Below, in pieces: positions 1-8,771 of a stretch of 64,000 nucleotides of DNA. The notes beneath the pieces were generated by a model, which was given only the letters and a program-made list of their open reading frames with translations, was not told the DNA's origin and ran no database searches. The DNA comes from Rhodospirillaceae bacterium UBA1479 (GTDB lineage: Bacteria > Pseudomonadota > Alphaproteobacteria > Rhodospirillales > Casp-alpha2): contig DCRZ01000002.1 of the NCBI GenBank assembly GCA_002325375.1, forward strand, positions 673,198 through 737,197, written 5' to 3'. Positions within the stretch are counted from its first letter, which is position 1; the number at the start of each line of letters is the position of its first letter. The position numbers and the translations under genes were made by a program.

Positions 1-2429
1 TCGATCAGCTGTTCCCGGTCCGTATAGAACTCGGGCAGGGCGGAAAAGCCGAGAGCCTGGAACTTGGCTTCCTGGGCCGGGCTCCAGAATTCCAGCTTGC
101 CGCTTTTGGTCGGGAAGCGGTGGCCTTCGGGGGAGCCGAGCGCGGTCGTGCCTTCCAGGTGCAGGGTCTCGATTTCCGGGGCGTCTTCGTCGGTAACGGG
201 GACCCGGACCCAACGCCAGGGCACGGAATGCAGGCGCTTCTGCGTGCAGCCCTTCATCCAGGGATCGTTGATGCACATCTCGTCCCAGAACAGGGCACTG
301 TCCTTGTACTTGTCCTGCAGCACGTCATCGAAGCCGAACCGCTTGCCCAACTCGATCCAGATCCAGCCGTCGGCCTTGGCCTGGCCCGGCGGCTCGATAA
401 CCTTGTCGATCCAGACCACCCGGCGATCTTCGCTGGCGCGGCTGATCTCGCCTTTCTCCACGCCCGTGGCGGCGGGCAGGACGTAATCCGCATAGGCGCT
501 GGTTTCGTTGGCGAACAGTTCGATATGGACCAGCAGGTCGAGGGATTTGAAGGCCTCGCGCACCCGGTCCTGATGGGGCCAGGCCGACAGCGGATTGTTG
601 CAGGTGATGAAGGCGCGGATCGGATAGGGATCGGCGGTCTGCATGGCGTCGAGCCAGCGCGCCGGGTTGACCCCGGCCATGGGTTTCTCCGGATGGCGGA
701 TGCGGTCCGCCGGCGCGTTGGCGACCACCGGCGACGGCGTGCCGAAGTTGAAGAAGGCCCCGCCCTTTCGCCCGATATTGCCGGTGATGGCGGCCAGGAA
801 CATAAGCGCCCGGTTGGTCTGGGTGCCGTTGGCGTGCTGGTTGACGCCGCGCGCCGCGAACATCACGCAGCCGTCGGCCCGGGCGATGTCTTCCGCCAAG
901 GCCCGGATCTGCGCCGCTTCGATGCCGGTGATCCCGGCGGCCCAGTCCGGCGAATAACCCTTGGCCATCAGGTAATCGCGCCAGGCGTCCCAGCCTTCGA
1001 CCCAATTGTCGCAGAACCGCTGGTCCTGCAGATCATGTTCGAACACGTGATGGGCGAGGGCCAGGGCAAGCGCCAAGTCCGTGCCGGGGCGGATGCCGAA
1101 CCATTGGTCGGCCTTGCTCGCCGTCACCGTCAGGCGCGGATCGACCACCACCATCTTGGCCCCGTTCTTCAGCCGCCAGTCGTTGATCATGCCGAAGTGG
1201 ACGGGCCGGGATTCCGCCTGATTGTCGCCGAAATAAACGTAGAGCGCGGCGCTGCCCAGATCGCCCGGGGTGTAACTGTTGCCGCTGCCGAGCATGCCGA
1301 TGGTCTGATCGTAGGCGACGGCCTTGGCCTCGGAGCAGAACGGCTCCGTATCGGTGAAGTTGGGCGTGCCCCACATCTGGGTGAACAGGCGGATATAGCC
1401 CTTGCGGGTCAGCGTGCCCGTGCGGGTGCCGGCGAACAGGGCGAGCGCTTCCGGGCCGTGTTCGGCGCGCACGGCCTCCAGCTTGGCCGCGATCTCGTCC
1501 AGGGCCTGATCCCAACTGATGGGCTCGAATTTTCCTTCACCCCGTTCGCCGACGCGTTTCAGCGGCTGGGTCAAGCGGTCGGGGCTGTTGTGAAGCTGCA
1601 GTAGGAACTGGGACTTGGGGCAGACCTTGCCCTTCCACTGCGGGTCGTCCTCGTTGCCGGTCACGCGGATCACCTTGCCGTCCTTCAAGTGATACTGCGT
1701 CGGGCAGCAGTTGAAGCAGATGGTGCAGCCGCCGGAGATGATCTTGTCCGGGGCGCGTTGTTCGCGGGTCGAACGATAAGGAAAGACCACGTCGTCCGGG
1801 CTCAGCGCCTGACGCCGCTTCGGGTCGTCGATCACGGCCGGGCGGTGGCGGCCCGCCATGGTAAATCCCTCGGCGGTGGGGGCGCTGGCCTTGATGCGCT
1901 CCAGAAAGATGTTGGACGGGTTCAACAGGAAGGCGTCGTGGTCGACGGCGCGGCGGCCCTCGGCCCGGATCGTTTCCAGATGATCGTCGCGATCGCCGAA
2001 GGTGATGGCCTCGCCGGGGCAGACCGTGGCGCAGGCGGGCTTGCGTCCGACCGCGCGGCGGTCGTGGCACAGGTCGCATTTCACCGCATGATGGTCGATG
2101 GCGTCATAGCCCATGGCGCCGTAAGGGCAGGCGATGACGCATTCGCCGCAGCCGGTGCAGCGGTCTTCGTTGATGCGCACGACGCCGGTGTCCGGGTCCT
2201 TGAAAATCGCCTTAGGCGCCACGGGGCAGGCCCGCAGGCAGGCAGGCCGCTCGCAGTGCTGGCAGGACAGGGTCAGGAAATCCAGGGCCGGCTGCGTGGT
2301 GTCGCCGAGCCAGACCACGCGGTTGCGGTTTTCGCCTGGGCCCAGGCCGTGTTCCGCCTTGCACGCGGCCTCGCAGCTTTTGCAGCCGATGCAGCGTTCC
2401 ATGTCGATCATCAGGGACAGGCGGGACAT
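1..2429 (-). CDS. Ferredoxin-molybdopterin oxidoreductase fusion (partial, 3' end outside window)
   Basis: One uninterrupted frame of at least 809 codons runs off the left edge. Residues 1-190 form a DmsB/PhsB-type dicluster ferredoxin: CIGCKSCEAAC near residue 13, CQHCERPACLRAC, CTGCGECVIAC, then a further Cys set around CDLCH. A second part starting near residue 191 is a molybdopterin oxidoreductase of the DMSO reductase superfamily, with its own iron-sulfur motif (CTICFNCC, then GKVCPKS) and a likely Mo-ligand Cys in PFCSEAKA. Normally these are two subunits. Here I found no stop or frame change between them, although an ATG at 1859 could act as an internal start. AGGAG lies just before the ATG at 2429, 12 bp after the cytochrome gene. 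There is no Tat signal, so it is probably cytoplasmic. Substrate unknown; thiosulfate, polysulfide, formate or another two-electron substrate are all possible. Confidence 0.85.
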   Translation of the reverse strand, partial: MSRLSLMIDMERCIGCKSCEAACKAEHGLGPGENRNRVVWLGDTTQPALDFLTLSCQHCERPACLRACPVAPKAIFKDPDTGVVRINEDRCTGCGECVIACPYGAMGYDAIDHHAVKCDLCHDRRAVGRKPACATVCPGEAITFGDRDDHLETIRAEGRRAVDHDAFLLNPSNIFLERIKASAPTAEGFTMAGRHRPAVIDDPKRRQALSPDDVVFPYRSTREQRAPDKIISGGCTICFNCCPTQYHLKDGKVIRVTGNEDDPQWKGKVCPKSQFLLQLHNSPDRLTQPLKRVGERGEGKFEPISWDQALDEIAAKLEAVRAEHGPEALALFAGTRTGTLTRKGYIRLFTQMWGTPNFTDTEPFCSEAKAVAYDQTIGMLGSGNSYTPGDLGSAALYVYFGDNQAESRPVHFGMINDWRLKNGAKMVVVDPRLTVTASKADQWFGIRPGTDLALALALAHHVFEHDLQDQRFCDNWVEGWDAWRDYLMAKGYSPDWAAGITGIEAAQIRALAEDIARADGCVMFAARGVNQHANGTQTNRALMFLAAITGNIGRKGGAFFNFGTPSPVVANAPADRIRHPEKPMAGVNPARWLDAMQTADPYPIRAFITCNNPLSAWPHQDRVREAFKSLDLLVHIELFANETSAYADYVLPAATGVEKGEISRASEDRRVVWIDKVIEPPGQAKADGWIWIELGKRFGFDDVLQDKYKDSALFWDEMCINDPWMKGCTQKRLHSVPWRWVRVPVTDEDAPEIETLHLEGTTALGSPEGHRFPTKSGKLEFWSPAQEAKFQALGFSALPEFYTDREQLI

Positions 2430-2441
2430 CTCTGCGTTCTC

Positions 2442-3275
2442 CTACCAGGCGGCCAGGTGCCACCAGTAAATGTCGCGCCCGTCGGCGACATATCCGGCGA
2501 ACAGGGTGACCAGCACGACGTGCAGGATCAGGCCCGCAAGGAACAGCCAGGCGAGCGCCATGTGGAGCGGCCGCCACCAGGCCTGCAGCCAGCTGACGGA
2601 CCGCCGCGCCCCCATCAGCCGCGATTCCTTGCGCGCGAGGCGCGCATAGGCCAGGGATTTCAGGGGGGCGGTCAGGAAATGTTTGAGCGTCGGCGAAAAC
2701 AGGGCCTCGCTGGCCTGGGGGTCGAGCCGCGCGAGCAACGCCGTCTTGGCGTCGATGAGGGCCCGGAGTTTGGCCTTCAGGGCCGGATCACCGGCCTGAA
2801 AGGGGGCTGACTTGCGCCCGAAGGTCGCCGCCATGCGGGATGACACATACACCCGCGCGACCACACCGGTCAGGACCAGCAGAACCAGGCACGCGACCAG
2901 AACGAGCGGCGGACCGGAAAATGCCGCGGCGGCGTGCAGAGAGATCAGGAACATGCCGGCAAGGCTGGCCCCCACGTGCAGGATGAACAGGCGGTTGGGG
3001 ATCTGGCTGTGACCGCCGCGCTTGCCGAGGGAAAACAGGAAGGGGGCCAGCAGCAGGACCGCGCCGAGGGCCGCCAGGGGCTGCAGGACCTCCGTGCCCG
3101 GGCGCTGCCACAGGGCCGGTAGGAACGGCTTGGCGATGAGATAGCCGATAATCGCCAGCACCAGGCCGGCGACCCAGATCAGCAGGCGCCGGTTCGCGAG
3201 GTCGGGGCGCTTGGGCGTTTTCACCGGCGCGGTTCCGGCGGGGCTGGTGTGGAGATCCTGCGTGTTCGTGGTCAT
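2442..3275 (-). CDS. Di-heme membrane cytochrome b-type subunit
   Basis: A 277-residue integral membrane protein with about five hydrophobic segments. Two of them carry His pairs with HX13H spacing (HVGASLAGMFLISLH and HMALAWLFLAGLILH), the pattern expected for two b hemes bound between helices, as in cytochrome b561 or ferric-reductase-like proteins and quinone-linked subunits. It lies directly upstream of the fused ferredoxin-molybdoenzyme (12 bp gap), so the inferred role is electron transfer between the quinone pool and that enzyme. I chose the ATG at 3275 (MTTNTQDL) over one at 3314, because the longer version would overlap the preceding dioxygenase gene and GGGGGAC sits in front of 3275. 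The C-terminus ends YWWHLAAW. Function by family and context only. Confidence 0.75.
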   Translation of the reverse strand: MTTNTQDLHTSPAGTAPVKTPKRPDLANRRLLIWVAGLVLAIIGYLIAKPFLPALWQRPGTEVLQPLAALGAVLLLAPFLFSLGKRGGHSQIPNRLFILHVGASLAGMFLISLHAAAAFSGPPLVLVACLVLLVLTGVVARVYVSSRMAATFGRKSAPFQAGDPALKAKLRALIDAKTALLARLDPQASEALFSPTLKHFLTAPLKSLAYARLARKESRLMGARRSVSWLQAWWRPLHMALAWLFLAGLILHVVLVTLFAGYVADGRDIYWWHLAAW

Positions 3276-3300
3276 GTCCCCCAGGGTAGGGCATCGTCCG

Positions 3301-4185
3301 TTATTGGGGAACATCCCCGGCGACGCTGCAACGGATCATATGGCGATTTTCCGACATGTCATAATCGGCGACGGCGCGGTGGCAGGTCGACCGATTGTCC
3401 CAGATCACCAGGTCGCCGGTGCCCCACATGTGGCGGTAGATGTATTGCGGCTGATAGCAATGCTCGAACAGAAAATCGAGAACGCGGCGGCTTTCGGTGA
3501 AGGACAACTCGTTGATCCGGCGGGTGAAGCCGGGGTTGACGTAGACCGTCTTCTTGCCCGTTTCCGGATGGGTGCGGATCACCGGATGGGTCACCGGCGG
3601 CACCTTGGCCCGTTCTTCCGCCGTCAAGGGGGGGCGGTCGGGCATATGGGCGAAGAAGGTATCGTAGGCGTTGGTGTAGTCATGGGTCGCGGTCAGGCCG
3701 CCGAGGAATGCCCGCATGGGCTCCGACAGGTCGTCATAGGCCTGCGTCATGCTGCAGAACATGGTGTCGCCGCCGTAGCTGGGAATTTCCTTGGAATGCA
3801 GGAATGATCCCTGGGTCGGGCGCGGCATGTAGGACAGGTCCGAATGCCAGTACTGCCCGGCATAGATGGCGCCGATCGGCTTGCCGGCCTTCTTGACGTT
3901 GGAGATCAGAAGGACTTCGGGATTTTCCTCCATGTTGAACTGCGTCAGCACATGGGCTTCCAACTGCCCGAATTTCTTCGATAGGTCGACAAGCTGGTCC
4001 GGCGACAGGTTCTGGCCACGCAGCACGATCACCTGATGGTCGAGGAAGGCCTGATACAGCGCCGGGAACAGGTTGTCGTAATTACCCTCGGCAAGGTCCA
4101 GGCCCGTGATCTCGGCCCCCAGGGCACCGGCCAGGCGTTTTATCCCGAGGCCGGATTGCGTCGTGGTCATGGTTCCTTCCGGCAT
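3301..4185 (-). CDS. TauD/TfdA-family 2-oxoglutarate-dependent dioxygenase
   Basis: A 294-residue non-heme Fe(II)/2-oxoglutarate dioxygenase. The iron-binding triad is visible as HSD in YWHSDLSYM and a distal His in STCHRAVADYD. An Arg expected to bind 2-oxoglutarate lies just after it (RHMIRCSVAGD). Known family members hydroxylate taurine, alkylsulfonates, sulfate esters or aryloxyacetates, releasing sulfite, sulfate or phenol. The substrate here is not readable from sequence. The start at 4185 follows GGAGGAG with good spacing; the frame stays open further upstream into the LysR promoter but without comparable support. It is divergent from the LysR gene at 4328, which probably controls it, and it sits upstream of the cytochrome and molybdoenzyme genes on the same strand (25 bp gap), so all three may be cotranscribed. 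Confidence 0.85.
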   Translation of the reverse strand: MPEGTMTTTQSGLGIKRLAGALGAEITGLDLAEGNYDNLFPALYQAFLDHQVIVLRGQNLSPDQLVDLSKKFGQLEAHVLTQFNMEENPEVLLISNVKKAGKPIGAIYAGQYWHSDLSYMPRPTQGSFLHSKEIPSYGGDTMFCSMTQAYDDLSEPMRAFLGGLTATHDYTNAYDTFFAHMPDRPPLTAEERAKVPPVTHPVIRTHPETGKKTVYVNPGFTRRINELSFTESRRVLDFLFEHCYQPQYIYRHMWGTGDLVIWDNRSTCHRAVADYDMSENRHMIRCSVAGDVPQ

Positions 4186-4275
4186 TGTTTGCTCCTCCGG
4201 CTCGTGCGTGTGTTTGAATTGCGGGGGAGTGTAGGGGCACCGGACTATGCCCGAGAAATACCTTTGATCGACCAA

Positions 4276-4296
4276 GATATGCTTGAATGATATATC
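4276..4296. promoter_or_regulatory. Candidate LysR binding site between tauD-like and lysR genes
   Basis: GATAT, 11 bases, ATATC: a perfect 5-base inverted repeat with the N11 spacing typical of LysR-type sites (T-N11-A inside a dyad). It lies in the divergent intergenic region, upstream of the chosen LysR start at 4328. No clear -35/-10 pair was assigned. Confidence 0.4.
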
Positions 4297-4327
4297 AAGG
4301 CCTTCGATCATCGCCGGAGCGCATGTC

Positions 4328-5251
4328 TTGAATCTGAAGGCCCTGCAATACTTCCATGCCGCTGCCCGCTACGGCAGCATCGCCCAGGCGGCGGCCCATC
4401 TGCATGTGGCGCAGCCGGCCGTCAGCCGCCTGATCCGCAAATTGGAACAGGACCTGGGCGTGCGCCTGTTGACGCGCACGGCGCAGGGCGTGTCCCTGAC
4501 GGGGGAGGGCGATCATCTTCTCGCCCGCACGGCCCCGATCCTGAAGCTGTTGGAGCAGACGCGGGACGAGGTCCGTAATTGGGATCAGGAGCCGGCCGGC
4601 CCGGTGGCGTTGGCGCTGATGCCTGCCGTCGCCCCGCTGGTCGCGCCCTTATTGGTCCGCCGCGTGCGGGATCAGTATCCCAAGGTTCTGCTCAGCCTGT
4701 CGGAAGGGCTAGGTACGGTCATTTCCGATGGCGTTCTGACCGGACAATTCGACCTGGGCCTGTTCCATGCGGACCGGGAGGTGCCGTCGCTCGCGATCAC
4801 TCATCTGTTGGATGAGCCCATGTTCCTGATCGGCCCGGAGGACGGAGCCGGCGACGGTCGAGAAGCGATCGATCTGGCCGAACTTCCGAACTTCCCCTTG
4901 CTGCTGCCCGAGGCCCCCAACCCCATGCGCCGGATGATCGACAGGCTGACGGCGGACAGGGGGCTTGCCCTCGACATCCGCGAGACCGTTAATTCGACAG
5001 CCATGATCAAGGCCATGGTGGCGGCGGGGCTGGGGTGCACGATCCAGAGTTACAGCTTTTTCCACGAGGAAACGCAGCACGGCAGTCCCCGGTTTCGGGT
5101 CCGGAAGATCAAGGGGATGTCGCGCAACTGGTCGTTGGCCCGGCTTGAAGGCCGGCCCGCGGGCGGTGCCGTGCTGGCCGTCGCCGGGGTTCTGGCCGAC
5201 ATTGCCCGGGATTTCGCCGATGCCCATTACCGGCAGGTGCCGGTGGGGTGA
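4328..5251 (+). CDS. LysR-family transcriptional regulator
   Basis: The protein starts MNLKALQYFHAAARYGSIAQAA and continues with the classic LysR winged helix (AQPAVSRLIRKLEQDLGVRLLTRT), followed by a substrate-binding domain of about 220 residues; 307 residues in all, usual for the family. I chose the TTG at 4328, which has GGAG eight bases upstream and gives the standard short LysR N-terminus. A TTG at 4283 in the same frame would place the start inside the likely operator. It is divergent from a TauD-like dioxygenase, so it probably responds to a substrate or product of that enzyme. Cys and Cbl regulators of sulfur metabolism belong to the same family, but the ligand here is unknown. Confidence 0.85.
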   Translation: MNLKALQYFHAAARYGSIAQAAAHLHVAQPAVSRLIRKLEQDLGVRLLTRTAQGVSLTGEGDHLLARTAPILKLLEQTRDEVRNWDQEPAGPVALALMPAVAPLVAPLLVRRVRDQYPKVLLSLSEGLGTVISDGVLTGQFDLGLFHADREVPSLAITHLLDEPMFLIGPEDGAGDGREAIDLAELPNFPLLLPEAPNPMRRMIDRLTADRGLALDIRETVNSTAMIKAMVAAGLGCTIQSYSFFHEETQHGSPRFRVRKIKGMSRNWSLARLEGRPAGGAVLAVAGVLADIARDFADAHYRQVPVG

Positions 5252-5254
5252 CGT

Positions 5255-6043
5255 TCAGGACTTGATGCGCGTGCCCAGGTCCAGAATGTAGGGCGAAGGC
5301 GGGATAAAGAAATCCTGATAATAAATTGGCCGGGTGTCGACGGAATAGGCCGTGACGTTGACCGTCGAGGCAAGGGCGCCGTCGGGCCAGGCACAGCCTT
5401 CGGTGACATAGGCCGGCGGCATTTCCACGCGCAGCCGCTGGCGGATGTGGTGCACCGGCATGTGATGGTGTTCGGCCATGACTTCGTGGAAATTCGCGCC
5501 GTCGAGAGCGGAAAGCGGCGGGTCGATCAGTTCGGGATGACGGTCGGCCAGGGCGTAGAACACGGCGTAGATTTCCATTGCCGTGTCGATGGTGACGATG
5601 CGGTCGAGGCGCACGACCTTGTCCCGGCCCTGTTCGAGGGCGGCGGACCAGGGACCCTTGTCGCGGCTGACGCGGCGGTCGATCACGCGGGTATAGACGG
5701 GCAGCAGGTCATCGGGCCCGCCGTCCGCGGTGCGGAACAGGAAATGCCAGGGTTCGGCGACCTGGGTATGCGGGGAAGCAACGGTGGTGCCGCTGCCGCG
5801 CCGGCGGTGGATCAGGCCGTCGTCGACCAGGCTGCGCAGCGCCCGTTGCACGGTGCCGAGGGAACAGGGGGTTACCGCCGCCCATTCGCTTTCCGTCGGC
5901 AGGCGCGCCCCCGGGCTCCAGAAACCGTCGGCGATGGAGGCGGTGATCGCCTGGCGCAGGCGTTCGTGCTTCGGCATGTCGTCCTGCGCCGGCCAATACC
6001 GCCGGAGAAATTCTCCATATCCACCGGGCACGTCGGTCAGCAT
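5255..6043 (-). CDS. GntR-family regulator, HutC/UTRA type
   Basis: 262 residues. The N-terminal winged helix (about residues 25-90) reads RLRQAITASIADGFWSPGAR, then LPTESEWAAV and a recognition helix in SLGTVQRALRSLVDDGL, ending in RRRGSGTTVASP. The rest is a UTRA-like effector domain. It ends three bases after the LysR gene, convergent with it, and is divergent from the sulfatase gene across 194 bp that contain a perfect 14-bp palindrome. The natural inference is that it represses the sulfatase operon and perhaps itself. Part of the palindrome recurs upstream of the ABC importer and DUF3604 genes, so its reach may be wider. The effector is unknown; a later ATG at 5977 would delete part of the N-terminus and is less likely. 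Confidence 0.85.
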   Translation of the reverse strand: MLTDVPGGYGEFLRRYWPAQDDMPKHERLRQAITASIADGFWSPGARLPTESEWAAVTPCSLGTVQRALRSLVDDGLIHRRRGSGTTVASPHTQVAEPWHFLFRTADGGPDDLLPVYTRVIDRRVSRDKGPWSAALEQGRDKVVRLDRIVTIDTAMEIYAVFYALADRHPELIDPPLSALDGANFHEVMAEHHHMPVHHIRQRLRVEMPPAYVTEGCAWPDGALASTVNVTAYSVDTRPIYYQDFFIPPSPYILDLGTRIKS

Positions 6044-6123
6044 TCGTGCGAAATCTCCGAAATCATAATGGGATGTGATCGTGTCACATTTCTACGACGA
6101 GACGACCATCATGACCATCCCGC

Positions 6124-6150
6124 TTGACAATGCAATTAACTATATAGTTA
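6124..6150 (+). promoter_or_regulatory. Promoter -35 with palindromic operator before sulfatase
   Basis: A consensus TTGACA at 6124-6129 is followed by the perfect palindrome TAACTATATAGTTA at 6137-6150, which occupies the spacer and -10 area. The -10 hexamer itself is poor. The arrangement suits repression by the adjacent GntR protein. The core CTATATAGTT (6140-6149) occurs again at 16668-16677. Confidence 0.5.
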
Positions 6151-6237
6151 TTCGATTATCTCATCTCCAGCGCGCTTGCGCCAAGAAACCGGCTGGCTGA
6201 TCGGATATCGGCCGCCAACACAGGAAACACTGCTTAG

Positions 6238-7698
6238 ATGGAACCCAAAAATCTCATCATCCTGATGTCGGACGAGCATACCAAGGCCGTCACCGGCTGT
6301 TACGGGCATCCGTTCATTTCGACGCCTAATATCGACGCCCTGGCGGCCGGCGGCACGCGATTCGACGCGGCCTATACGGTCTGTCCGGTCTGTGTCCCGG
6401 CGCGGGCCAGTTTCGCCACGGGCAAATACGTTCATCAGATCGGCGCCTGGGACAATGCGACGCCCTTCGACGGCACGCAGGCCAACTGGCATGCGTTGTT
6501 GCGCGATCGAGGCCATCAGACCGTTTCCATCGGCAAATTGCATTTCCGGTCGGGCGAGGACGACAACGGCTTCGCCGACGAGGAACTGGCCATGCACGTT
6601 ATCGACGGCAAAGGCGACCTTTTGGGCCTGATCCGCGACGAGGACACGCCCAAGCGGGGGGCTTCGTGGAAAATGGCCAAGCTGGCCGGGCCGGGCGAAA
6701 GCATGTACACGCGCTATGACCGCGACATCACGTCCCGGGCGCAATCCTGGCTGTACGAGGAAGCGCCCAAGTACAAGGACAAGCCCTGGGTGCTGTTCGT
6801 GTCCTTCGTGGCGCCGCATTTCCCGCTGACGGCGCCGTCGGAACATTTCTATCGCTACTACAACCAGGACCTGGCGCCGCCCAAGCTTTATGACAAGCGC
6901 AATGCGCCGATCCACCCCTATATCGACGACTATCGGTCGATCTTCACCTATGACGACCATTTCACCACCATGGACATGGTGAAGCGCGCGCAGGCGGGCT
7001 ATCTCGGCCTGATTTCCTTCATGGATGAACAGATCGGCCTGATCCTGGGCGCCATGGCGGATGCGGGCCTGTCGTCGGACACGCGGGTGCTCTACACCAC
7101 CGACCACGGCGACAACATGGGCAACCGGGGGGCCTGGGGCAAATCGGTGATGTACGAGGAAGCCGCCGCCGTGCCGCTGATCCTCTCGGGCCCGGACATC
7201 CCCAAGGGCAAGGTCGTCAAGACGCCGGCCACCCATTGCGACATCTATCCCTTCATCATGGATTGCGTCGGCGCCGCCGATGGCGACACGCTGCCCGCCG
7301 ATCTGCCGGGCACCAACCTGATGGACCTGGCGGCAGGCGCCGAGCCGGACCGCATCGCCTTTTCCGAATACCACGGCATGGGGTCCAAAACGGCGGCCTT
7401 CCTGGTTCGTAAGGGCGACTGGAAGCTGGTCCATTACGAGGACTATCCGGACCAGTTGTTCAATTTGGCCGACGATCCCGAGGAGCTTTCCGACCTGGCG
7501 GGCGATCCCGCTCATGCGGCGGTGATGGCGGACCTTGCGGCCGAACTGCGGAAAATCTGCGATCCCGCCGCCGTGGACAGGGCCGCGCGCAAGACCCAGG
7601 CCCGCATGATCGTGGAAAACGGTGGCAAGGAAGCCATCATCAAGCGGGGCGATTTGGGCTTTTCCGTGCCGCCCGGCGTCCAGCCGATGTTCGATTGA
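6238..7698 (+). CDS. Formylglycine-type sulfatase (alkaline phosphatase superfamily)
   Basis: 486 residues. The N-terminus reads NLIILMSDEHTKAVTGCYG, with the metal-binding Asp of sulfatases. The active-site signature is CVPAR at residues 52-56, so Cys52 should be converted to formylglycine by a maturase that is not in this window. A second metal-binding segment reads YTTDHGDNMGNRGAWGKS. No signal peptide is seen, so it is likely cytoplasmic and would act on imported sulfate esters. The context is a sulfur locus. Choline-sulfatase and phosphonate-monoester hydrolase relatives have similar motifs, so the substrate is open. AGGAAA lies about ten bases before the ATG. It is the first gene downstream of the GntR-linked promoter. 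Confidence 0.85.
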   Translation: MEPKNLIILMSDEHTKAVTGCYGHPFISTPNIDALAAGGTRFDAAYTVCPVCVPARASFATGKYVHQIGAWDNATPFDGTQANWHALLRDRGHQTVSIGKLHFRSGEDDNGFADEELAMHVIDGKGDLLGLIRDEDTPKRGASWKMAKLAGPGESMYTRYDRDITSRAQSWLYEEAPKYKDKPWVLFVSFVAPHFPLTAPSEHFYRYYNQDLAPPKLYDKRNAPIHPYIDDYRSIFTYDDHFTTMDMVKRAQAGYLGLISFMDEQIGLILGAMADAGLSSDTRVLYTTDHGDNMGNRGAWGKSVMYEEAAAVPLILSGPDIPKGKVVKTPATHCDIYPFIMDCVGAADGDTLPADLPGTNLMDLAAGAEPDRIAFSEYHGMGSKTAAFLVRKGDWKLVHYEDYPDQLFNLADDPEELSDLAGDPAHAAVMADLAAELRKICDPAAVDRAARKTQARMIVENGGKEAIIKRGDLGFSVPPGVQPMFD

Positions 7699-7721
7699 CC
7701 CAGTGTGACGCATGGAATGGT

Positions 7722-7814
7722 CCCCCCTCACCCAACTTCGGCTAGGCCCGGCTTCGCCACGCCAAGCCTTTGTAACCCTCTCCCCCTCGAGGGGGAGAGG
7801 GCAGGGTGAGGGGG
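7722..7814. repeat. GC-rich intergenic palindromic repeat
   Basis: The gap between the sulfatase and ComA-like genes holds a perfect 26-bp palindrome at 7776-7801 (13-base arms, no loop). An outer pair of arms flanks it at 7722-7733 and 7804-7814 (CCCTCACCC against GGGTGAGGG). This is the layout of REP-like intergenic elements. It could also form a hairpin in mRNA between the two genes. The 11808-11834 hairpin starts with the same ACCCTCTCC. Confidence 0.6.
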
Positions 7815-7879
7815 TATTTTATCCCACAGGGAAACCGCCCGGGCATTGACGCCTAAGAGGCATGTAAGGAGAGACAACA

Positions 7880-8686
7880 ATGAGCAACGTACCCTTCGCC
7901 ATGGTGCCCCTGCCCGGCGTGCGATCCCAGAAACCGCGCAAGACCGGTCTGACCATGATGATGGACTGGGGCCTGCCCATGAACCGGGTGGCCGATTACA
8001 TGGACCTGCTGGCCCCTTATGTGGACCTGGCGAAGATCGTGGTCGGCACGGCGCGGCTTTATCCCGAGGACTACCTGGTCAAGAAGCTCGCCCTTTATAA
8101 ATCCTACGACGTGACGCCGTTCCTGGGCGGGCAGTTTTCCGAATACGTCTTCGCGACCCAAGGCTGGTCGGCCATGCAGGGATTCTTCGCAGAGGCCAAG
8201 CGCCTGGGCTTCGACGCGCTTGAGATTTCCGACAACTGCGTGCCGCTGGACGACGCGGAGCGCGCCAAGATGATCAAGATGGCCATCGCCGAGGGCCTGG
8301 AAGTCCATGGCGAAGTCGGCTCCAAGGTCGTCAACCAGACGCCCCAGGACCTGATCGATCAGACCAACGTTTGTTTCGACGCGGGCTGCGAGATCGTCCT
8401 GGTCGAAGGGGCCGAACTGGTCACCGATGGCAAGGTCAACGAGGCCATGATGTCGGCCCTGAAGGACGGCCTGGACCTGGAGCGCACGCTGCTGGAACTG
8501 ACGGGCCCCTGGATCAAGGGCGTGACCCTTAACGACGTGTTCGAGTTGAAGAAGTTCCTGTTGGGCGAATTCGGGCCGGAAGTGAACCTAGCCAACGTCC
8601 AGCCCGACGACGTGATGGAGACCGAGGCCCAGCGCTGCGGCCTGTCCGTGGTCGGGCCCAAGACGCGGGCCGAAGCGGCGGAATAA
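7880..8686 (+). CDS. Phosphosulfolactate synthase (ComA)-like protein
   Basis: 268 residues with the alternating pattern of the ComA TIM-barrel family: GLTMMMDWGLP near residue 23, a DLAKIVVGTA strand, the segment LEISDNCVPLDDAER, and EVGSK with Lys149 where archaeal ComA has its conserved EVG-Lys. ComA joins sulfite to phosphoenolpyruvate to make phosphosulfolactate, the first step of one coenzyme M route. Related proteins also serve sulfolactate formation in Bacillus spores and occur in plants. As I recall it, archaeal ComA has an Arg-containing loop after its V(I)EG strand; here the loop reads EGAELVTDG without that Arg. The phosphate chemistry may therefore differ. It lies between a sulfatase and an S-oxide-reductase-like molybdoenzyme, which supports a role in organosulfur metabolism. 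No ComB, ComC or ComDE is seen nearby. Confidence 0.75.
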   Translation: MSNVPFAMVPLPGVRSQKPRKTGLTMMMDWGLPMNRVADYMDLLAPYVDLAKIVVGTARLYPEDYLVKKLALYKSYDVTPFLGGQFSEYVFATQGWSAMQGFFAEAKRLGFDALEISDNCVPLDDAERAKMIKMAIAEGLEVHGEVGSKVVNQTPQDLIDQTNVCFDAGCEIVLVEGAELVTDGKVNEAMMSALKDGLDLERTLLELTGPWIKGVTLNDVFELKKFLLGEFGPEVNLANVQPDDVMETEAQRCGLSVVGPKTRAEAAE

Positions 8687-8771
8687 CCGCCTTTTGATTG
8701 TATACAATTTACAGGCGGGGCATCTGCGCGGTATCGTCCTGTCCCTAGCACGAGACCACGGACGATCTCCC

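Noticed and set aside
120..1604. Long plus-strand open frame opposite the molybdoenzyme
   Set aside because: It mirrors the third codon positions of the real minus-strand gene in GC-rich DNA and its protein has no recognisable motif. The same holds for the long antisense frames at 6148-7731, 16918-19233, 50505-52580 and 53572-55521.
1537..2079. Separate minus-strand gene between ferredoxin and molybdoenzyme parts
   Set aside because: It is an off-frame reading. The correct frame runs from 2429 to the window edge without a stop and carries all the cysteine motifs.
8694..8771. TTG start giving 26 extra residues to the BisC-like enzyme
   Set aside because: The added residues do not resemble the family and the ATG at 8772 gives the normal N-terminus.
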